A stretch of 64,000 bases of DNA from Paracoccaceae bacterium (GCA_020446815.1 JAGRDY010000029.1:1-64000); one strand, 5' to 3'; counted from the first letter of the stretch, positions 44,727-54,732 are shown. Numbers and translations are program-made. The notes: a model not told the origin generated them from the sequence alone.

Positions 44727-46052
44727 TTATCTGGCGGGTTTCTTGACCTTATCCACAATATATTGTTGAATTCGCGGCGATTCCTGCCCCCTAAAGGCGC
44801 ACGCCGGATCGCGGAGGATCTGGGCGATATCGCGCCGCCAGACGATCCAGACCACCAGAATCAGGAACACCGGCAGACTTTTGACAAGGCCGAAACCCGT
44901 GGCATTGGCATAGTTCCTGAAGCCGACATGAAGCTCGAGCTGGCGCAGCAGGATGTAACTTTGGCAAAGCCCCAGCACGATGGCCAGAGCGAGCAGACAA
45001 AGCGCCGCCGCCGGCAGGTAGCGGCGTCCCGCGATCAGCAGGGCGATGACGGGAAAGAGCCACATCAGGTAATGCGCCCAGAGCACCGCCGACAGCGAAA
45101 AGACCACCATGATGCCGGTCAGAAACATCACCTGCCGCCGGGCATGGCCGGGCAGATCGCCGCGCAGGCTCAGGTAGCCGCCATAGCAGACAAGGCCCGC
45201 CGTGAGCGGCCTCAATACCCTGATCGGGGCGGTTTGCCAGGATTGCAGATAGGTGTCGCTTCCGTAGATCGCCGGGTCGATCAGGAGCCCCGAAATCCAG
45301 GCAAACGGAGCGCTGTTCATCCAGGGGCCGAGCAGGCGGTTGTCCTGCATCGCCAGCCTTTCCAGGAACTGGGCATGGGGCGCCCAGCCATAGATGGCCA
45401 GGGAAGCGGCGGTCAGGACCGCCATCACGATCAGGGCGGTCAGGCGAAAGCGGTTGCCAGACACGACGAACAGAAGGATCGCCATCGGCGCGAACACCGG
45501 CTTGAGCACGACGATCGCCGACATGAGCAGTGCCGCCGCCACCATCCGGTTGCGCACATAGACGCCATGCGCGATGACCAGAAGCAGAAAGGCAAAGGGT
45601 GTGGTCTGGCCGCCGACGCGCAGAAATGTCCAGAACGGTTGCCAGAACATCGCCGCCACCAGAAAAAGCGCCAGATAGGTCTCGGGTCTTGCCGCCAGGG
45701 GCCGGCATTGCCGGTAAAGCAGCGCCAGCCCGGCGACGACGGCCGCACTGCCGGCCAGCTTGAAGACGAAGATCGCGATATGCGGCGAAAACAGCGACAG
45801 CGGAGTGTAAAGATAACCCGCGATCGGAAACCCGAGGAATTTCATGTGGCCCAGCGGCTCCTGGCCGCCGATCGGTGCCCAGGCGTCATAGAGATTGTCG
45901 AATTCGCCCAGCCGTGTCTTGCGGCCTATATCGTAGAAATTCGCGAAATCGAGCCCCAGGCCCCAGGGTGTGACCAGCCCCCAAACCAGAAGCAACGCGA
46001 TGATCAACACGGCCAGCGCCGAGATCAATCGGGGAAAAGGGATACGTGTCAC
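44727..46052 (-). CDS. Polytopic membrane protein of the GT87 (DUF2029) mannosyltransferase type
   Basis: The product of about 441 residues has 10-12 hydrophobic helices. A GLDFANFYDIGRKTRLGE segment after the first helix, and VGGQTTPFAFLLLVIAHGVY and IVVLKPVFAPMAIL further on, match GT-C glycosyltransferases of the GT87/DUF2029 group, which use polyprenyl-phosphate sugars. The acidic DF pair after helix 1 is a plausible catalytic site. The GTG at 46052 is chosen over a longer Cys-rich upstream extension. It is upstream of smc on the same strand; the acceptor is unknown. Confidence 0.78.
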   Translation of the reverse strand: MTRIPFPRLISALAVLIIALLLVWGLVTPWGLGLDFANFYDIGRKTRLGEFDNLYDAWAPIGGQEPLGHMKFLGFPIAGYLYTPLSLFSPHIAIFVFKLAGSAAVVAGLALLYRQCRPLAARPETYLALFLVAAMFWQPFWTFLRVGGQTTPFAFLLLVIAHGVYVRNRMVAAALLMSAIVVLKPVFAPMAILLFVVSGNRFRLTALIVMAVLTAASLAIYGWAPHAQFLERLAMQDNRLLGPWMNSAPFAWISGLLIDPAIYGSDTYLQSWQTAPIRVLRPLTAGLVCYGGYLSLRGDLPGHARRQVMFLTGIMVVFSLSAVLWAHYLMWLFPVIALLIAGRRYLPAAALCLLALAIVLGLCQSYILLRQLELHVGFRNYANATGFGLVKSLPVFLILVVWIVWRRDIAQILRDPACAFRGQESPRIQQYIVDKVKKPAR

Positions 46053-46237
46053 CAGTCTTCTTTCAACCAGCGGCCGAAATCGCGGCCCAGCGGTGGTCAC
46101 AAGGCCAGCCCGGGGCGTTTCGGGCAAGAATAATTGGCGATCAGGGTTTGCGGGGCGTCCATGGCAAGGACAATACGCAAGACCATCCCTATTGACGCCC
46201 CAACCGCAACAGCGGCAGATAGCCGCCGGAGAGACCC

Positions 46238-46690
46238 ATGCCCGCAACCGTTACCACCGAATCGCCGCTGACCGCCGATGCCCGGGCGCTGATCGAAGGC
46301 AGTCAGGAATTCCTGCTGCAGATCTATCCGCCCGAACAGATCTTCAGCTTTTCGCCGCAAGAACTCGCCACCCCGGATGTGGCGTTTTTCGTGGCCCGCG
46401 AGGCGGGGTGCGCGCTCGGCTGCGTGGCGCTGGTCGATTGTGGCGATTACGCCGAGGTCAAAAGGCTCTTTGTGACGCACGAGGGGCGCGGCAAAGGGCT
46501 GGCCAGGGCCATGATGGACAGGGTGGAAACCCATGCACGCGCCGGCGGCAAGGCCGCGATCCGTCTGGAAACCGGCAAGGCGCTGGTTCGCGCCGTGGGC
46601 CTTTATGAAGCTTTGGGGTTTCGCCGCTGCGGGCGCTTTGGCGATTACCCCGATCACCCGGCCAGCCTGTTCATGGAAAAAATCCTGTGA
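46238..46690 (+). CDS. GNAT family N-acetyltransferase
   Basis: The 150-residue protein has the GNAT core: the beta-strand GCALGCVALVDCGDYAEVKRLFV, the acetyl-CoA P-loop THEGRGKGLARAMMD (motif A), and LYEALGFRRCGRFGDY (motif B). The substrate is unknown. It is divergent from the GT87-like gene and convergent with the FAD oxidoreductase, with 133 bases of featureless spacer after it. Confidence 0.92.
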   Translation: MPATVTTESPLTADARALIEGSQEFLLQIYPPEQIFSFSPQELATPDVAFFVAREAGCALGCVALVDCGDYAEVKRLFVTHEGRGKGLARAMMDRVETHARAGGKAAIRLETGKALVRAVGLYEALGFRRCGRFGDYPDHPASLFMEKIL

Positions 46691-46823
46691 CATCCGCGGC
46701 CGGCAGGCGCGTCGCCATTGCGAAATCTGCCGGTGCGGGTGTCAGGCCGCCTTCATCAGGCCCCCTTCAGCAGCCATTTCGCCGCCCCGTTACACCCCGG
46801 TCGCGGGGCATGGCCGGGCCTGT

Positions 46824-47888
46824 TCAGAAACTGTCGCAGACCCTGAACCCCTGCGGTATCGTATCGCGCCCGTCCAATACCAGATCGGCCAGGACCGCGG
46901 CCACTTTCGGCGCCATGCCAAAGCCGATCTTGAACCCGCCATTGGCGATGAAATGTCCGGGACGGCCAGGCCATTGCCCCAGCATCGGCGCGCGGCTGCG
47001 GGCGCGGGGCCGCAGCCCGGCCCAGCGTTCGAGCACCGGTGCGGCCGCCAGCGCGGGACAGAGCGCGCGCGCCCGGTCGATCAGCGCCTCGAGCCGCCCG
47101 TCCGTGCCCCGCGCCGTCTCGAAGTCGCGCTCCGAGGTCGATCCGATCGCCACCGTCCCGTCGCCATGCGGCACGATGTGGAGCCCGTCGGCGAATAGCT
47201 GCGGCCGGTCGCGCGCCGCGAACCTCAGCACTGCCGCCTGCCCCTTGATGGCGCCGCCGACGGGCCTCTCAAGATCGGCCGACAGATCCGCCAGCCCCCC
47301 GACCCCCGTCGCCCAGATCACCGCGCCGCCCGTTCTCTTGTTCGAAAATACCTCCGCCGGAGGCATCGGCCGGCCAAGCTCGATCCGGCCGCCCCCGGCG
47401 CGGATCGCCGCCACCAGCGCCACCGCCGCCTGTCGCGGGTGAAGCCGCGCGCAAAGTGTGTCCTCGATCATCCAGCCGCTCGCCGCCGCCGGCGCCCAGC
47501 CGTCATCGCGCGCGGCAACGATGCGCCAGGCGGCCCGGCCCTGCCAGAGCGTTGCCGCCCCGTCCGCGCGCGCGCGCGCGCGCGCCACGGCCGCCGCATC
47601 GGCCAGAGGCTGGAGCCGCCCGGTGCGCGCATAGCCCGGATCACGGCCGGACCGGTCAGCCACATCCGCCCAGAACGCTTCGGCCATCAGCAGGCTATCC
47701 AGTTGAAAGGCCTTCTTGGCGTTCCAGTTTTCCGGTACATGCGGGGCCAGCGCGCCGACGATGCCCCCCGAAGACCCCGCACCGATGGCGGCCTTTTCCA
47801 TCACTTCCACCCTTGCCCCCCGGCGGGCGCATTCCCAGGCGCAGGCCAGCCCGAATATCCCCGCCCCGATGACGGTCACATCCGCCAT
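46824..47888 (-). CDS. FAD-dependent oxidoreductase, probable MnmC C-terminal-type domain
   Basis: The 354-residue protein starts MADVTVIGAGIFGLACAWE, with a dinucleotide fold motif near 8-13, and later GAVIWATGVGGLADLSADL and VPHGDGTVAIGSTSERDFET typical of DAO-family FAD oxidoreductases. It is divergent from mnmD, the second half of E. coli MnmC. MnmC's FAD half removes the carboxymethyl group from cmnm5U34 in tRNA, so this gene probably supplies that activity as a split enzyme. D-amino-acid or glycine oxidase function remains possible. A (CG)n tract and a palindrome element lie within the gene. Confidence 0.83.
   Translation of the reverse strand: MADVTVIGAGIFGLACAWECARRGARVEVMEKAAIGAGSSGGIVGALAPHVPENWNAKKAFQLDSLLMAEAFWADVADRSGRDPGYARTGRLQPLADAAAVARARARADGAATLWQGRAAWRIVAARDDGWAPAAASGWMIEDTLCARLHPRQAAVALVAAIRAGGGRIELGRPMPPAEVFSNKRTGGAVIWATGVGGLADLSADLERPVGGAIKGQAAVLRFAARDRPQLFADGLHIVPHGDGTVAIGSTSERDFETARGTDGRLEALIDRARALCPALAAAPVLERWAGLRPRARSRAPMLGQWPGRPGHFIANGGFKIGFGMAPKVAAVLADLVLDGRDTIPQGFRVCDSF
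47333..47363. repeat. Rhodobacterales-type palindromic element inside the FAD oxidoreductase gene
   Basis: CCTCCGCCGGAGG (47351-47363) is a perfect 6-base palindrome around one base. It is followed on the minus strand by TATTTTCGAACAAGAGAA. I recognise this pattern (CCTCCGGCGGAGGTATTT and an A-rich tail) as an abundant intergenic element of Rhodobacteraceae genomes. Here it is read through as coding sequence PPAEVFSNKR in the FAD oxidoreductase. Confidence 0.55.
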
Positions 47889-47948
47889 TTCCGATCTTGC
47901 CAATTCTGCCCCCTTTCGCCATGGTCGCGCGGCTATGGGTTAGGGCAG

Positions 47949-48635
47949 ATGGGCGACGAGAACCAGAGCGAACGGATCGAATGGCGCAACGGCGCAACAC
48001 CGGTGTCGTCGCTTTTCGGTGACCCCTATTTCAGCCTTGCCGGCGGACTGGCCGAAACCCGGCATGTCTTCGTCGCCGGAAACGGCCTGCCCGGGCGCTT
48101 TGCCGACGGGTTCGGCATTGCCGAGCTTGGCTTTGGCACTGGGCTGAACCTCTTGGCGACCGCCGCCGCCTGGGCCGGCGCGGGCGTGGCCGGAACCCTG
48201 CGCTATACCGGCTTCGAGGCCCATCCGATGCCCGCCGCGGACATGGCCCGCGCGCTGGCGGCCTTTCCCGAACTGGCAGGATTCGCCGCACCGTTGCTGG
48301 CCGCCTGGCGCGCTGGCCGGCGCCGCTTCGATCTGGGTCCGGTCGCGGTCGAGATCGTGATCGGCGATGCGCGCCGCAGCCTGCCGACCTGGCGCGGCGC
48401 GGCCGATGCCTGGTATCTCGACGGATTCGCGCCGGCCAGGAACCCCGAACTCTGGCGCGAGGAACTGATGGCCGAGGTCGCCCGCCATACCCGGCCAGAC
48501 GGGACATTCGCCACCTATACCGCCGCCGGATTCGTCAGGCGCGGCTTGCAGGCCGCCGGTTTCCAGGTAGAGCGGGTGCCGGGCCACGGACACAAGCGCC
48601 ACATGTCGCGCGGCAGGCTGGGCAGGGCGGAATGA
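47949..48635 (+). CDS. mnmD: tRNA 5-methylaminomethyl-2-thiouridine methyltransferase MnmD
   Basis: MnmD methylates nm5(s2)U34 of tRNAs, the final step of mnm5 wobble modification. The 228-residue protein has RIEWRNGATPVSSLFGDPYFS, the SAM motif IAELGFGTGLNLLAT, and the MnmD signature AWYLDGFAPARNPELW. It is the stand-alone version of the MnmC methyltransferase domain and faces the FAD oxidoreductase gene, which may do the other MnmC reaction. A further upstream in-frame extension is rejected. It overlaps the DMT transporter gene (ATGA). Confidence 0.92.
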   Translation: MGDENQSERIEWRNGATPVSSLFGDPYFSLAGGLAETRHVFVAGNGLPGRFADGFGIAELGFGTGLNLLATAAAWAGAGVAGTLRYTGFEAHPMPAADMARALAAFPELAGFAAPLLAAWRAGRRRFDLGPVAVEIVIGDARRSLPTWRGAADAWYLDGFAPARNPELWREELMAEVARHTRPDGTFATYTAAGFVRRGLQAAGFQVERVPGHGHKRHMSRGRLGRAE

Positions 48636-49519
48636 GCGAACAGAATACCCGCCTCGGCATCCTGCTGATGATCGCGACCAGCATCATCTTTGCCATCCAG
48701 GACGGCATTTCGCGGCATCTGGCGGGGGAATACAACGTCTACATGATCGTGATGATCCGCTACTGGTTCCTTGCGGTTTTCGTCGCTGTGGTGGCCGCGC
48801 GCAAGGCCGGTGGCATGCGCCGCGCGGTGACGACCCATTTCCCGGTGATCCAGGTCATTCGCGGGCTTTTGCTGGCGTTGGAAATCTGTGTGACGGTCAC
48901 GGCCTTCGTGCGTCTGGGGCTGATCGCCTCTCATGCGGTGTTTGCCTGTTACCCCTTGCTGATCGCGGCGCTTTCGGGGCCGGTCCTGGGCGAAAGGGTG
49001 GGCTGGAGACGCTGGATCGCGATCGGTACCGGATTTGTCGGCGTGCTGGTCATTCTGGAACCCGGCTACAAGGTTTTTTCGCCCGAGGCGCTGATTCCGT
49101 TTCTGGCGGCGGTGATGTTTGCGCTTTATGGTCTTCTGACCCGCCATGTCGGGCGCAAGGACCCGGCCATGGTCAGCTTTTTCTGGACCGGCGCCAGCGG
49201 GGCGGTCATCATGACGGCGATCGGTCTTTGGTACTGGCAGCCGCTTTTGGGCATCGACCGGGTGTGGATGGCGCTTTTGTGCGGCACTTCCGCGACCGGG
49301 CACTGGCTGCTGATCCGTGCCCTGGAAGTGGCCGAAGCCAGCGCCATCCAGCCGTTCGCCTATTTTCAGCTTGTATTCGTGTCGCTGATCGGGCTGCTGG
49401 TTTTTGGCGAAACCCTTGAGGCCAATGTCGTCGCGGGCGCGGCCATCGTGGTTGGCGCGGGGCTTTTCACCCTGTGGCGGACGCGCCGCAAAGCGATCCT
49501 TCTGGAGGGCCCCGGATAG
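48632..49519 (+). CDS. DMT superfamily (EamA) transporter
   Basis: The 295-residue protein has ten hydrophobic helices in two five-helix EamA repeats; the first begins LGILLMIATSIIFAIQDGISR, the second with ALIPFLAAVMFALYGLLTRH. Such proteins export or import small metabolites; the substrate is unknown. Its ATG overlaps the mnmD stop. It converges on slt with three bases between the stops. Confidence 0.92.
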   Translation: MSEQNTRLGILLMIATSIIFAIQDGISRHLAGEYNVYMIVMIRYWFLAVFVAVVAARKAGGMRRAVTTHFPVIQVIRGLLLALEICVTVTAFVRLGLIASHAVFACYPLLIAALSGPVLGERVGWRRWIAIGTGFVGVLVILEPGYKVFSPEALIPFLAAVMFALYGLLTRHVGRKDPAMVSFFWTGASGAVIMTAIGLWYWQPLLGIDRVWMALLCGTSATGHWLLIRALEVAEASAIQPFAYFQLVFVSLIGLLVFGETLEANVVAGAAIVVGAGLFTLWRTRRKAILLEGPG

Positions 49520-49522
49520 GGC

Positions 49523-51463
49523 CTAGCGGCCCTTCAGTTCCTGGCTGAAGCGCAAGGGGCCGGTCTTGCCGGTCAGGCGGGCGCGGTAAATCGGCAGGCT
49601 TTCGGTCACCCGCATGATGTAATTCTGGGTTTCCCGATACGGGACGTTTTCGATCCAGTCGACCACATCCACCTCATTCGACCGCGGGTCGCCCAGATCG
49701 GCGATCCATTGCCGGGGCCGGCCCGGCCCGGCGTTGTAGCCGGCCGTCACCAGAACCGGCACAGGGCCGAATTCGCCGATCAGCCGGGCCAGATAGGCGC
49801 TGCCCAAACGGGCGTTGTATTGCCAGTCGGTGGTCAGTTTTCCGCCGTCATAGCCAAGACCGGCCTGGGCGGCCATCAGCTTGGCGGTACCGGGCATGAC
49901 CTGCATCAATCCGCGCGCGCCGGCGCCAGAGACGGCGGCGGTGTTGAATTCACTCTCGCGGCGCGCGATCGCCAGCGCCAGTTCGGGATCGACCGGCAGG
50001 TTCATCGCCTCGATCCCGTTCATCGGAAAATAGGCGGCGGGCCAGATCACCCCCTTGTCGGCGGCCGCCTTGGCCAGGAGCAAGGCGGAATTGGCATCGC
50101 CCCATTCCAACGCCAGGCCGGCCAGCCGCCCGATATCGCTGCCCGACAGGCTTTCGCCCAGATGCAGCAGGAAGCGCAGGGCCTGCACCCGGTCGCCTGC
50201 CGCCTGCAGGAGCCGCGCCATCTGAAAGACGGACGATGCCGCAATGTCAGAGCCGCGCCAGTCGGGATAGGTTTCCTGCCCGACCATCGCGGGGCTGAGC
50301 GGCAGGCCGATCTTTTCCGCCGACAACAGGCCGTAAAATGCCGTCTGATAGCGCGCGCCCTCGCCATAGGCGCTTTGCGCATCCGCGCTGCGGCCAAGCG
50401 CCTCATAGGCTCTGCCCTGCCAATATCCGGCCCGTGCCAGGCTGATCGGGCCGTTCACCGCCTTGGCGAAGCGCTGAAAATGCTTCAGCGCCGTTGCGGG
50501 ATCGTCGAGCCTGCGCAGCGCGATATAGCCCGAAAGCCATTCGAGATCGGCGAAATCGGCACCTTCGGTCAAAAAATGCCGCGAGGCGATTTCATAGGCG
50601 CGCCGCGCGCTGCCGTCGCGCATTTCCCGCCGCGCCAGCCGCCGTCGCCAGTCGGCCCATTGTTGCGGGTCGCCCAGGCGCGCCGCGCTGGTGGAGCGTT
50701 CGAGCAGCAGATCGGCGGCACTGTCATAGAAATTCCTGCGGATCCGCCAGCGGAACCGGTCATAGGCCAACCCGCCAGAATTCAGCGCCCGTTCGGGCAG
50801 GGCCGCGATCAGATCATCGACGCCGTTTTCATTGGCCTGAAGCGCCACGCGGACGGTGGCGACGGCCCTGGTATAGGCGCTGTCGAGCGGCAGCATCCGC
50901 CGTACGTCGGCGATATTTCCGGCGCGCAGCATGGCAGCGGTGCGCCCGTCGTGATGGGCGGCCAACATCGGCGCATAGCGATTCACGAACAGCGCGTGTT
51001 CGGCATCGCTCATCGGCAGGATGCGCCAGGCGCGGGCGGCTTCGGCCGCCGCAGCCTTGCTGTCATGGCGTGCAAGATATGCGTCGATCAATGCCGCGCT
51101 GCCTGTTCCGGTCTGCGGTGCGAGATCCCTGAAATAGGCGACGACCGATGCCGGATCGGCACCGGCGCCCAGCGATGCCTCGCCCTTTTCGCGCAAGAGC
51201 GGCAGGCCCGGCCAGTCGGGATGGCGCGCCAGAAAATCCCGGTATTCGGCGAAGCTTCCCTTTCCGTCACGAAGCCGCTGCCACAGGATCATGTCCGCCG
51301 CCAACGGCCCTGCCGCCAGGGCGCTGGCGGTGGCGGATGGCCAATCCTCGGCCTGTGCGGCACGCAGCGCATCGGCCAGAAGCGCGGGACTGTCCGCGCG
51401 CGCCGGCGCGTTGATCATCGCCGAAATCGAAAAGCAAATCGCAAGTGCGGTGGGGCGCAACAT
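49523..51463 (-). CDS. slt: Soluble lytic murein transglycosylase, Slt70-like
   Basis: The 646-residue protein has an N-terminal export signal ([23 protein letters not shown]), a long helical superhelix domain with many AAE and ALR repeats, and a C-terminal SLT domain. The catalytic Glu is in [20 protein letters not shown], followed by [14 protein letters not shown] and [15 protein letters not shown]. This is the Slt70 architecture, acting in the periplasm. The ATG at 51463 is the signal-peptide start; a longer in-frame extension of 135 codons into dapA's region is rejected. It is divergent from dapA. Confidence 0.94.
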   Translation of the reverse strand: MLRPTALAICFSISAMINAPARADSPALLADALRAAQAEDWPSATASALAAGPLAADMILWQRLRDGKGSFAEYRDFLARHPDWPGLPLLREKGEASLGAGADPASVVAYFRDLAPQTGTGSAALIDAYLARHDSKAAAAEAARAWRILPMSDAEHALFVNRYAPMLAAHHDGRTAAMLRAGNIADVRRMLPLDSAYTRAVATVRVALQANENGVDDLIAALPERALNSGGLAYDRFRWRIRRNFYDSAADLLLERSTSAARLGDPQQWADWRRRLARREMRDGSARRAYEIASRHFLTEGADFADLEWLSGYIALRRLDDPATALKHFQRFAKAVNGPISLARAGYWQGRAYEALGRSADAQSAYGEGARYQTAFYGLLSAEKIGLPLSPAMVGQETYPDWRGSDIAASSVFQMARLLQAAGDRVQALRFLLHLGESLSGSDIGRLAGLALEWGDANSALLLAKAAADKGVIWPAAYFPMNGIEAMNLPVDPELALAIARRESEFNTAAVSGAGARGLMQVMPGTAKLMAAQAGLGYDGGKLTTDWQYNARLGSAYLARLIGEFGPVPVLVTAGYNAGPGRPRQWIADLGDPRSNEVDVVDWIENVPYRETQNYIMRVTESLPIYRARLTGKTGPLRFSQELKGR

Positions 51464-51614
51464 GGTTTCCGGGGCTGCCTCTTTATTTTTGCGCGATCCT
51501 AACCTTCCTGCTCCGCGCTGCAATACACAAACTTGGCAAGACGGATCGTTGCCTATAGGTTTCGCGCGATTCCATCGGGCCACAGGTGCCCTTCGCAAAA
51601 TAAAGGAGCGTGTC

Positions 51615-52490
51615 ATGTTCAAAGGGTCTTTCGTTGCCCTCGTCACGCCGTTCAGGAACGGCGAGCTGGATCTGGACACGCTCAAGAAGCTGGTCGACTG
51701 GCATATCGCCGAAGGAACCGACGGTTTGGTGCCGATGGGCACCACCGGCGAAAGCCCGACGCTGAGCCATGCCGAGCATAACCTTGTCGTCGAAGAGGTG
51801 GTCAAGGCCGCCAGGGGGCGGGTTCCGGTGATCGCCGGGGCGGGATCGAACAACACCGCCGAGGCCATCGACCTTGCCCGCCACGCCGAACAGGTGGGCG
51901 CGGATGCGATACTGGTGGTGACGCCCTATTACAACAAGCCGACGCAACGCGGGCTGATCGCCCATTTCACGGCGGTGCACGACGCCTGCAACCTGCCGAT
52001 CATCATCTACAATATTCCGCCGCGTTCGGTCATCGACATGTTGCCTGAAACCATGGGAACGCTGGCGAAACTGCCGCGCATTGCCGGGGTCAAGGACGCG
52101 ACCGCCGACATTTCGCGCGTCTCCAAGCAGCGCGCCGCGTGCGGCAAGGATTTCGCCCAGTTTTCCGCCGAGGACGCGACCGCGCTGGGGTTCAACGCGC
52201 ATGGCGGGATCGGCTGCATTTCCGTCACCGCGAATGTGGCCCCACGGCTTTGCGCCGAGTTTCAGCGGGTCATGGCGGCGGGCGACTGGGCCAAGGCGCT
52301 GGAATATCAGGACCGGCTGATGCCGCTGCACGAGGCGATCTTTGCCGAGCCGGGTCTGGTCGGGGCCAAATACGGGTTGTCGAAACTCGGCCTATGCCGG
52401 GATGAGGTGCGCCTGCCGCTGACCGGGCTTCTGGACACCACCAAGGCGCAGATTGACGCAGCGATGCGCCACGCCGGGCTGATCGGCTGA
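51615..52490 (+). CDS. dapA: 4-hydroxy-tetrahydrodipicolinate synthase
   Basis: DapA condenses pyruvate and aspartate semialdehyde, the first step of the diaminopimelate/lysine branch. The 291-residue protein is a (beta/alpha)8 barrel with [12 protein letters not shown] (substrate-binding Thr44-Thr45 region), [12 protein letters not shown] with the catalytic Tyr near 132, and the Schiff-base lysine at about 160 in [19 protein letters not shown] precedes the ATG at 51615. It is divergent from slt with 151 bases between, where both promoters should lie. Confidence 0.97.
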   Translation: MFKGSFVALVTPFRNGELDLDTLKKLVDWHIAEGTDGLVPMGTTGESPTLSHAEHNLVVEEVVKAARGRVPVIAGAGSNNTAEAIDLARHAEQVGADAILVVTPYYNKPTQRGLIAHFTAVHDACNLPIIIYNIPPRSVIDMLPETMGTLAKLPRIAGVKDATADISRVSKQRAACGKDFAQFSAEDATALGFNAHGGIGCISVTANVAPRLCAEFQRVMAAGDWAKALEYQDRLMPLHEAIFAEPGLVGAKYGLSKLGLCRDEVRLPLTGLLDTTKAQIDAAMRHAGLIG

Positions 52491-52570
52491 ACAGCCCGTG
52501 GCGCGCGGCGCGCAAACGTGCCGGCCGCATTTCCGCCGGGCAGGCCGGGGCGCAAGGCGGGGGACACAGG

Positions 52571-52984
52571 ATGAGCTATGACCGAGAGCTGATTTCCAAC
52601 GGCAATCCGATGGAGAGCATCGTGGGGTTTTCGCGCGCGGTGCGTGTGGGGCCGTACATTTCCATCGGCGGCACCGCGCCGGTCGGGCCGGATGGCAAGA
52701 CGGTGGGTATCGGCGATGTCGCCGCGCAGACCCGGCGCTGCATCGAAATCATCGAGGATGCGCTCGTCCGCGCCGGATCGGGGCTGCACGATGTCGTCCG
52801 CACGCGGGTGATGCTGACCGATATCGACCGCTGGCGCGAGGCGATCGAGACACGCAAGGACTATTTCCGTGAAATCCGTCCGGTCGATACGATCGTGGCG
52901 GTGACGCGGTTCGTGAACCCCGAATGGCTGGTCGAACTGGAAGTGGATGCCGTGATTGCCGGCTGGCCGGGCGCAAGCCCTTGA
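52571..52984 (+). CDS. RidA family protein
   Basis: The 137-residue protein has the RidA (YjgF/UK114) pattern: RAVRVGPYISIGGTAPVGPDG, QTRRCIEIIEDALVRAGSGL, DVVRTRVMLTDIDRW and VTRFVNPEWLVELEVDAVI, with an Arg in place to bind the imine carboxylate. RidA proteins hydrolyse reactive enamines and imines from PLP enzymes. It is related to, but not necessarily, canonical RidA; other Rid subgroups are possible. It follows dapA by 80 bases. Confidence 0.88.
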   Translation: MSYDRELISNGNPMESIVGFSRAVRVGPYISIGGTAPVGPDGKTVGIGDVAAQTRRCIEIIEDALVRAGSGLHDVVRTRVMLTDIDRWREAIETRKDYFREIRPVDTIVAVTRFVNPEWLVELEVDAVIAGWPGASP

Positions 52985-53073
52985 CGCGGGCACGGGCATT
53001 GCTGACGCTTTCAACCTTTTGTCCTAGCCGGCCATTCGGCTCTGGATGAAACCGTTCCAAAAAAGAGGCCATC

Positions 53074-54732
53074 ATGACCCCCGACCTGATTCTGACCAAT
53101 GCCCGCGTCCTGACCATGGATCCGGCGCGACCGCGCGGCGAGGCGGTTGCCCTGGCGGGGGCGAAGATACTGGCGGTGGGCAAACGGGCGGAAATCGAAG
53201 CGCTGGCGGGAAGCGCCACCGAAATCCTTGATTGCCACGGCGGCTCGCTGCTGCCCGGCTTTGTCGAAAGCCATCTGCATCTTGTCCTTGGCGGGGCCGA
53301 GCTGGCGCATCTGCAACTGGGCCATGTCGAGGGGGCCGCGGCGCTGGCCAGGGCATTCCACGATTTCGCGGCAAGCCACCCCGGCCGGCCGCTGCTGATG
53401 GCGCAGGGCGGGGATTACGCGATGCTGGACCATCCGATGCGCCGCCAGGACCTGGATGCGATCATCGCCGACCGCCCGATCGCCATCGCGTCGCACGATC
53501 ACCACACGGTCTGGGCCAATACGGCGGCGCTGAAGGCGGCGGGGCTTTTCGATGGGGCCGAGATGCCCCATGGCCATGAGGTGGTAATGGGCGCGGACGG
53601 CCACGCCACGGGCGAGCTGCGCGAATTCGAGGCCTTTTCGGCGGTCATCGCCCTTGGCGGCGAGGCCCGGCTCAATCTGGGGATTGCCACCGGCGAAGAA
53701 CCTTCGCCCTGGCCGGCCGATGCCGAACGGGCGATCGACCGGGCCAAGATCGCGGCGGGGCTGAAACATGTGGCGCGCCATGGCATCACCTCGATGGTGA
53801 ACATGGATGGCAATCGCTATACACTTGAACTGCTGCGCGAAATGCAGGCGCAGGGCGCTCTGACGGCGCGCGTCAAGGTGCCGTTCCACTTCAAGCCACA
53901 CATGGAACTTGCGGCGCTCGATCGTGCCGAGGCCATAACCCGCGACTTCGCCGACGACTGGCTGAGCTGCAACTTCGTCAAGATGTTCATGGACGGCGTG
54001 ATCGACAGCGGCACCGCCTATCGGATAGATGAATATCCGTTTCGGCCGGGCCATCATGGCGAGCCGCTGTTCGCACCCCGCCGCTTCGATGAAATCGCGA
54101 CCGACGCCGACCGGCGCGGGATGCAGATCGCGGTTCATGCAATCGGCGACGGTGCGGTCAGAACCACGATCGACGGGTATGAGGCGGCCCGCAAGGCCAA
54201 CGGCAAGCGCGACAGCCGCCACCGGATCGAACATATCGAGATGATCGACCCTGCCGACATCCCGCGCCTGGGAACGCTTGGCATCACCGCTTCCGTGCAG
54301 CCGCCGCATGCGCCGGGGGCAATGGATTTCGCGCTCTTGCCCACCATTGATGTGATCGGCAGAGACAGGATGCAGCACGCCTATCTGTGCCGTACATTGG
54401 CCGAGGCCGGCGCGCCGCTGGCCTTTGCCTCGGACTGGCCGGTCACCGATGTTTCGGTCCTGCGCGGCGCCGGGGCCGCGCTGACCCGCCCGACCTATGA
54501 TGCGCCCGGCTGCACGGATCAGCGTGTTCCGCTGATGGATGTCTTGCGCGCCTATACCGCAGGCGGGGCCTGGGCGGCGCATCGCGAGAACGTGACAGGT
54601 ACACTCAAACCGGGGCTGGCGGCGGATATCGTCGTTCTGTCAGCAGACATCGAGACGACGGCCCCCGAGACCGTGGCGGAGATGGGCGTTGCACTGACCA
54701 TCTGCGGCGGGCAGGTCACTTACCGGGCATAG
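53074..54732 (+). CDS. Amidohydrolase family protein, YtcJ-like
   Basis: The 552-residue protein belongs to the metal-dependent amidohydrolase superfamily, with the HxH metal motif at His67 and His69 in VESHLHLVLGGAEL, a further Glu/His-rich core (IAVHAIGDGAVRTTIDGY, HRIEHIEMIDPADIPRL), and ASDWPVTDVSVLRG with the catalytic Asp. This is the YtcJ/DUF group (amide or ester hydrolases of unknown substrate). AAAGAGGCC precedes the ATG. It stands alone between the RidA gene and the convergent hypothetical gene. Confidence 0.88.
   Translation: MTPDLILTNARVLTMDPARPRGEAVALAGAKILAVGKRAEIEALAGSATEILDCHGGSLLPGFVESHLHLVLGGAELAHLQLGHVEGAAALARAFHDFAASHPGRPLLMAQGGDYAMLDHPMRRQDLDAIIADRPIAIASHDHHTVWANTAALKAAGLFDGAEMPHGHEVVMGADGHATGELREFEAFSAVIALGGEARLNLGIATGEEPSPWPADAERAIDRAKIAAGLKHVARHGITSMVNMDGNRYTLELLREMQAQGALTARVKVPFHFKPHMELAALDRAEAITRDFADDWLSCNFVKMFMDGVIDSGTAYRIDEYPFRPGHHGEPLFAPRRFDEIATDADRRGMQIAVHAIGDGAVRTTIDGYEAARKANGKRDSRHRIEHIEMIDPADIPRLGTLGITASVQPPHAPGAMDFALLPTIDVIGRDRMQHAYLCRTLAEAGAPLAFASDWPVTDVSVLRGAGAALTRPTYDAPGCTDQRVPLMDVLRAYTAGGAWAAHRENVTGTLKPGLAADIVVLSADIETTAPETVAEMGVALTICGGQVTYRA

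Noticed and set aside
51533-51559. TTGGCA / TATAGG pair as a dapA promoter
   Set aside because: The spacing is only 15 bases and the -10 match is weak, so I did not annotate it.
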